From contig NZ_LELK01000001.1 of assembly GCF_001039475.1 (NCBI RefSeq), forward strand, positions 221,466 to 285,465: a DNA stretch of 64,000 bases. Direction: 5' to 3'. The stretch comes from Guptibacillus hwajinpoensis. GTDB taxonomy: Bacteria; Bacillota; Bacilli; Bacillales; Guptibacillaceae. The number at the start of each line of letters is the position of its first letter. The stretch's first letter is position 1. Positions 61,370 through 64,000 of this stretch are shown here, one piece after another. The position numbers and the translations under genes are program-made. The notes under the pieces are model-generated. The model ran no database searches. It was not told the origin of the DNA and saw only the letters and a program-made list of their open reading frames with translations.

Positions 61370-61398
61370 TTGAGTTAACCTGAACCTTTTGAAATAAT
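61370..61398 (+). promoter_or_regulatory. Recurring promoter-like block, copy 5
   Basis: TTGAGT (61370-61375)-N17-AATAAT (61393-61398), then TTGGTATTAATGA, preceded by GAAATAAAAGA exactly as in copy 4. It lies 40 bp before the GNAT gene. Confidence 0.5.
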
Positions 61399-61437
61399 TG
61401 GTATTAATGATTGAATTGATCTAAGGGAGATGAATTG

Positions 61438-61923
61438 ATGGAGTATACAATACGGAAAATGGAAGAAAGAGATGTTAAACCAGTACAGGAAGTTGCTAAA
61501 AAAAGCTGGAACACTACATATGAAAAGATCATCCCTCTAGAAATCCAGGAACGATTTCTAAAAACTGCTTATAATGATGAAATGATGATAAAACGTTTAA
61601 ATGGTTCGTACTTATATATAGCTGAAAAAGATCAGCAAATTGTTGGCTTCGCTAATTTCTCTACGGTTAAAGAAGAGGGAGAAGTCGAACTAGGTGCCAT
61701 ATACCTGTATCCAGAATATCAAGGCAAGGGCATAGGAACTGCTTTGCTCCACGAGGGGATTAAGAATCTGAAAGGTGTTAAATCAATTTATATTAATGTT
61801 GAAAAAGAGAATAGCATTGGAACGAATTTCTATCATGCAAAAGGATTTAAAGTCATTTCAGAGTTTGATGATAATCTTGAAGGTCATATAACTAAAATGT
61901 TTAGAATGGTCTTAAGCATATAA
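61438..61923 (+). CDS. GNAT N-acetyltransferase
   Basis: A 161-residue GNAT protein: YTIRKMEERDVKPVQEVAKKSW, then GEVELGAIYLYPEYQGKGIGTALLHEGI (acetyl-CoA loop QGKGIG) and VEKENSIGTNFYHAKGFKVISEF. This is the standard small N-acetyltransferase layout (YkkB/PaiA-like). ATG 61438 follows AAGGGAG; TTG 61435 immediately precedes it. Driven by promoter block copy 5. Substrate unknown. Confidence 0.85.
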   Translation: MEYTIRKMEERDVKPVQEVAKKSWNTTYEKIIPLEIQERFLKTAYNDEMMIKRLNGSYLYIAEKDQQIVGFANFSTVKEEGEVELGAIYLYPEYQGKGIGTALLHEGIKNLKGVKSIYINVEKENSIGTNFYHAKGFKVISEFDDNLEGHITKMFRMVLSI

Positions 61924-61940
61924 CCTTTTTCTACAGCATA

Positions 61941-62100
61941 AAGAGTTTGTTTTTAGTAGACATTGTTGCTTTTAGAAAGGTGGTTAATTTCCGCTCCAGG
62001 ATGCTCGCTTTCCCCAGGGCGGGCGATGAGCATCGGACAAAGTGTGACGTTTGTTCATTTTATAAGATTGCTTTAGATCAATAATTTAGGATGTCTTTTT
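61941..62100. repeat. MITE-like repeat family 1, copy D (about 160 bp)
   Basis: AAGAGTTTGTTTTTAGTAGACATTGTTGCT at the left, then the CCGCTCCAGGATGCTCGC-CCAGGGCGGGCG core found in copy A; the right end is degenerate. Confidence 0.65.
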
Positions 62101-62167
62101 GAGAAATATGTTGTAAACTTAAACTGAATAATATAATCTGAATTTTCAATTTAGTAAAGGAGGACAT

Positions 62168-62539
62168 ATGAAACTAGGTGCATTCTCAATAAGTTTAAGC
62201 GTAAAGGACATAGTGAAATCAAAATCATTTTACGAGAAATTAGGGTTTGATGCTTTCGGAGGGGACCCTAATCAAAAATGGCTTATTATGAAAAATGAGA
62301 GTTGTGTAATTGGTCTTTTCGAGGGAATGTTTGAAAACAACATCCTTACATTCAATCCAGGATGGAATCAAGACGCCGAAAATCTAGACTCATTTACGGA
62401 TATTCGAGATCTCCAACATCAGCTTAAAGAGCAAGGAATGAAAATGAGTTCAGAAGCTGATGAAACTAGTACAGGACCTGCGAGTTTTACTATTGAAGAT
62501 CCTGATGGGAATACTATCCTAGTCGATCAACATAGATGA
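62168..62539 (+). CDS. VOC (glyoxalase/bleomycin-resistance) family protein
   Basis: A 123-residue vicinal-oxygen-chelate fold protein. MKLGAFSISLSVKDIVKSKSFYEKLGFDAFGG is the first beta-alpha module, VIGLFEGM the metal-loop area, and ASFTIEDPDGNTILVDQHR the conserved C-terminal EDPDGN motif. Related to glyoxalase, dioxygenase and fosfomycin or bleomycin resistance proteins. AAAGGAGG upstream. Substrate unknown. Confidence 0.88.
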   Translation: MKLGAFSISLSVKDIVKSKSFYEKLGFDAFGGDPNQKWLIMKNESCVIGLFEGMFENNILTFNPGWNQDAENLDSFTDIRDLQHQLKEQGMKMSSEADETSTGPASFTIEDPDGNTILVDQHR

Positions 62540-62607
62540 AATTCAACTAAACTGTTCTTTACTTAAGTAACGACCAACAAAAGAAAACTTTACTTTAACT
62601 GAATTAA

Positions 62608-62649
62608 CTAAAAAAGCATTGGAGTCATGTGACTCCAATGCTTTTTTAG
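62608..62649 (+). terminator. Convergent terminator between the VOC and ArsR-type genes
   Basis: A perfect 20-bp stem (62608-62627/62630-62649) with a 2-nt loop; A and T runs serve both strands. Confidence 0.9.
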
Positions 62650-62665
62650 TATGTGCATAGTTCTT

Positions 62666-63565
62666 TTAGGTAAGTAACAGATCTACCTTCCTCTTCAAGT
62701 GTGAGGTGAATCCTTTATTTGTACTATAAAAATACGTGTTTGGCTCATCTGAAATGTGTATATCTAAAAGTCCTACTCCTCTTAGTATGGAGAGATGATG
62801 ATGTATATTACCTTTTGCCATCCCAATCTCTGAGACAATGTCAGTAAACGTATATGTTCCTCGAGATAGAAGTTGTAATATTCTCAACCGTCGTTCGTCG
62901 CCTAATGCTTTAGTGATTTTCAGGACATCATTAAATGCATTCTGATTAAATTTTACAGGGTATGTGATGTACAACTTATCTCTAAACTGGTCTACTAATG
63001 ACATTGGTTGAAAGTGAAAGGCAGGAATCAAACAAACGCTAGTTATCTTGTCGGCTTCGATAATGAACCTACTTGATTGGTTAATGATATCATTGGCTGA
63101 ATATGTTTTAATCTCATCCACTTTTTCCTCTGCATCCTGTTTAAGACGTTCGAGAATTTCATGGTCTATATGTTGAAAGTACTGCTCGTTCCAAGCTTTT
63201 AATAGAGCAATTGAGTTATCTCTTTGCAAGGAGAGATCTGTTGGTAGAGTTTTTTTATCATCTAGTAAAGGAGCAATGCGTTCATAGATCTCACCTGCTG
63301 ACATGGACGCTAACCAATCGAAGAAAGATTTAATATTATTTTGAGCAGGAGACTGCTCAATCAACAATACCATTAAATCTTCGAAGAAAAGGTTCTCTTT
63401 TAATTTTATAGCTTCTTTTAGCTCAGGTGAAATGGATGCATCTATTTCCTCTGGCCAATTAGAACCTAATTCTAAATACTTCATGAAGGTTTGTCTTTTA
63501 TATAAAGAAAAGCTTAAAAGCAATTCATATACAGGAGAGGATAATATTTTTAATTCATAAGACAA
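62666..63565 (-). CDS. ArsR-type winged-helix regulator with long N-terminal domain
   Basis: A 299-residue regulator. The C-terminal third (KALGDERRLRILQLLSRGTYTFTDIVSEIGMAKGNIHHHLSILRGVGLL) is an ArsR-type winged helix; the first 200 residues are a helical domain resembling DUF5937 (ASISPELKEAIKLKENLFFEDLM...). These proteins regulate a divergently transcribed gene, here the one starting at 63704, across a perfect operator. Start TTG 63565 lies 7 nt after GGAGG. Confidence 0.8.
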   Translation of the reverse strand: MSYELKILSSPVYELLLSFSLYKRQTFMKYLELGSNWPEEIDASISPELKEAIKLKENLFFEDLMVLLIEQSPAQNNIKSFFDWLASMSAGEIYERIAPLLDDKKTLPTDLSLQRDNSIALLKAWNEQYFQHIDHEILERLKQDAEEKVDEIKTYSANDIINQSSRFIIEADKITSVCLIPAFHFQPMSLVDQFRDKLYITYPVKFNQNAFNDVLKITKALGDERRLRILQLLSRGTYTFTDIVSEIGMAKGNIHHHLSILRGVGLLDIHISDEPNTYFYSTNKGFTSHLKRKVDLLLT

Positions 63566-63660
63566 TAAGCTTCCTCCTCATTTTCTTATTATTTTATCAT
63601 GAATAGTTTCAAATAAAAATAATGTAATTGTTTGTTTTTAATATATTGAATAATTAACAT

Positions 63661-63680
63661 AGTTCAATTAATATTGAACT
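63661..63680. promoter_or_regulatory. Palindromic operator between the divergent genes
   Basis: AGTTCAAT-TAAT-ATTGAACT is a perfect 8-bp inverted repeat with a 4-nt spacer, placed 24 bp before the rightward start codon and 95 bp before the ArsR-type gene. It is the likely binding site of that regulator. Confidence 0.7.
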
Positions 63681-63703
63681 ACAAAGTGAAAGGGGAGGAT
63701 TTA

Positions 63704-64000
63704 ATGAACTTCGCTAATCTACAAAAACACGTCATCGAGCTTGTTCAAGAGAAAAGAAGTGATGAGGCTTTATCGATAATGGAAGATGCTAAGAAGGATT
63801 TTCCTAATAAGATCGATCGATTGGGTCATTGGAAAGCGAATCTTTATTCAATTGAAGGCAAGAAGGAAGAAGCACTTGCAGAATTGAATGAAGTTCTGGC
63901 AAATGGTTTGTGGTGGAATCCCGATCTACTGACTTCAGATCCTGAATTGGATATTCTAAAGGATTCAACTGAGTTCAAGAACATTGTAAACACGTGTCAG
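63704..64000 (+). CDS. Start of an uncharacterised gene controlled by the ArsR-type regulator (3' partial)
   Basis: ATG 63704 follows AAAGGGGAGG and is open to the window edge (99 codons). The helical repeats (LQKHVIELVQEKRSDEALSI, KKDFPNKIDRLGHWKANLYSI, GKKEEALAELNEVLANGLWW) look TPR-like; genes of this layout beside DUF5937/ArsR regulators often continue into a hydrolase domain, but that part is outside the window. Confidence 0.7.
   Translation, partial: MNFANLQKHVIELVQEKRSDEALSIMEDAKKDFPNKIDRLGHWKANLYSIEGKKEEALAELNEVLANGLWWNPDLLTSDPELDILKDSTEFKNIVNTCQ

Overview
The window is chromosomal DNA of a low-GC Gram-positive endospore-former of the Bacillaceae. Ribosome binding sites are strong (AAGGAGG-type) with many GTG and TTG starts. 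A T-box, a SAM-I (S-box) leader, a LexA-boxed Y-family polymerase pair, a FatR-type regulator next to a CYP102 self-sufficient P450, an RsbR-type STAS protein and a SleB-type wall hydrolase all point the same way. A marine or halo/alkalitolerant genus close to Pseudalkalibacillus or Alkalihalobacillus is likely, but this is inference. No rRNA, tRNA, CRISPR array, prophage or intact insertion sequence is visible.

Layout. 1-4.4 kb: a DUF2268 protease (cut by the window edge), an OFA-type MFS carrier, a serine beta-lactamase-like hydrolase and a GNAT acetyltransferase. 4.6-9.6 kb: two ECF sigma/anti-sigma pairs, one behind a structured attenuator-like leader, flanking decayed small genes and a broken aminoglycoside-phosphotransferase-like gene. 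9.9-12.2 kb: HxlR regulator, nitroreductase, SDR. 12.4-14.7 kb: an ABC transporter operon ending with an XRE regulator. 14.9-18.4 kb: an arsenic operon arsR-arsC-arsD-arsA-hesB-like with no efflux pump. 18.5-22.6 kb: small membrane proteins, an EamA exporter, acetyltransferases, a lipoprotein. 22.8-25.8 kb: cadC-cadA. 25.9-26.7 kb: a T-box leader in front of a GNAT gene. 26.8-30.5 kb (minus strand): STAS protein, SDR, secreted thermolysin-type protease. 30.7-32.4 kb: SOS polymerase pair (YqjW/YqjX type). 33.7-35.2 kb: SAM-I riboswitch and MetT-type transporter. 36-43 kb: transporters, small enzymes and wall hydrolases. 43.6-46 kb: a three-gene operon resembling dimethylamine monooxygenase. 46.7-52 kb: AraC regulator, EamA exporter, HAD phosphatase, kinase-like gene. 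52-55.9 kb: TetR/FatR-type repressor and CYP102 fusion with paired operators. 56-64 kb: LytR-CpsA-Psr protein, frameshifted threonine aldolase, a large DUF4401/GDYXXLXY membrane protein, GNAT, VOC and ArsR-type genes, and the start of one more gene.

Intergenic structure is rich. Two dispersed MITE-like families are present: four copies of a 97-163 bp element with AGGCTCTTTTC...ATTGTTGCT ends, and two copies of a second element with CTATGTTA ends. A promoter-like block TTGAGT-N17-AATAAT recurs five times with identical spacing, usually just after a terminator hairpin. Many genes are metal, stress or xenobiotic functions, each with its own local regulator. At least four loci are decaying: the phosphotransferase, a small membrane protein, a short conserved protein at 56.1 kb and threonine aldolase.
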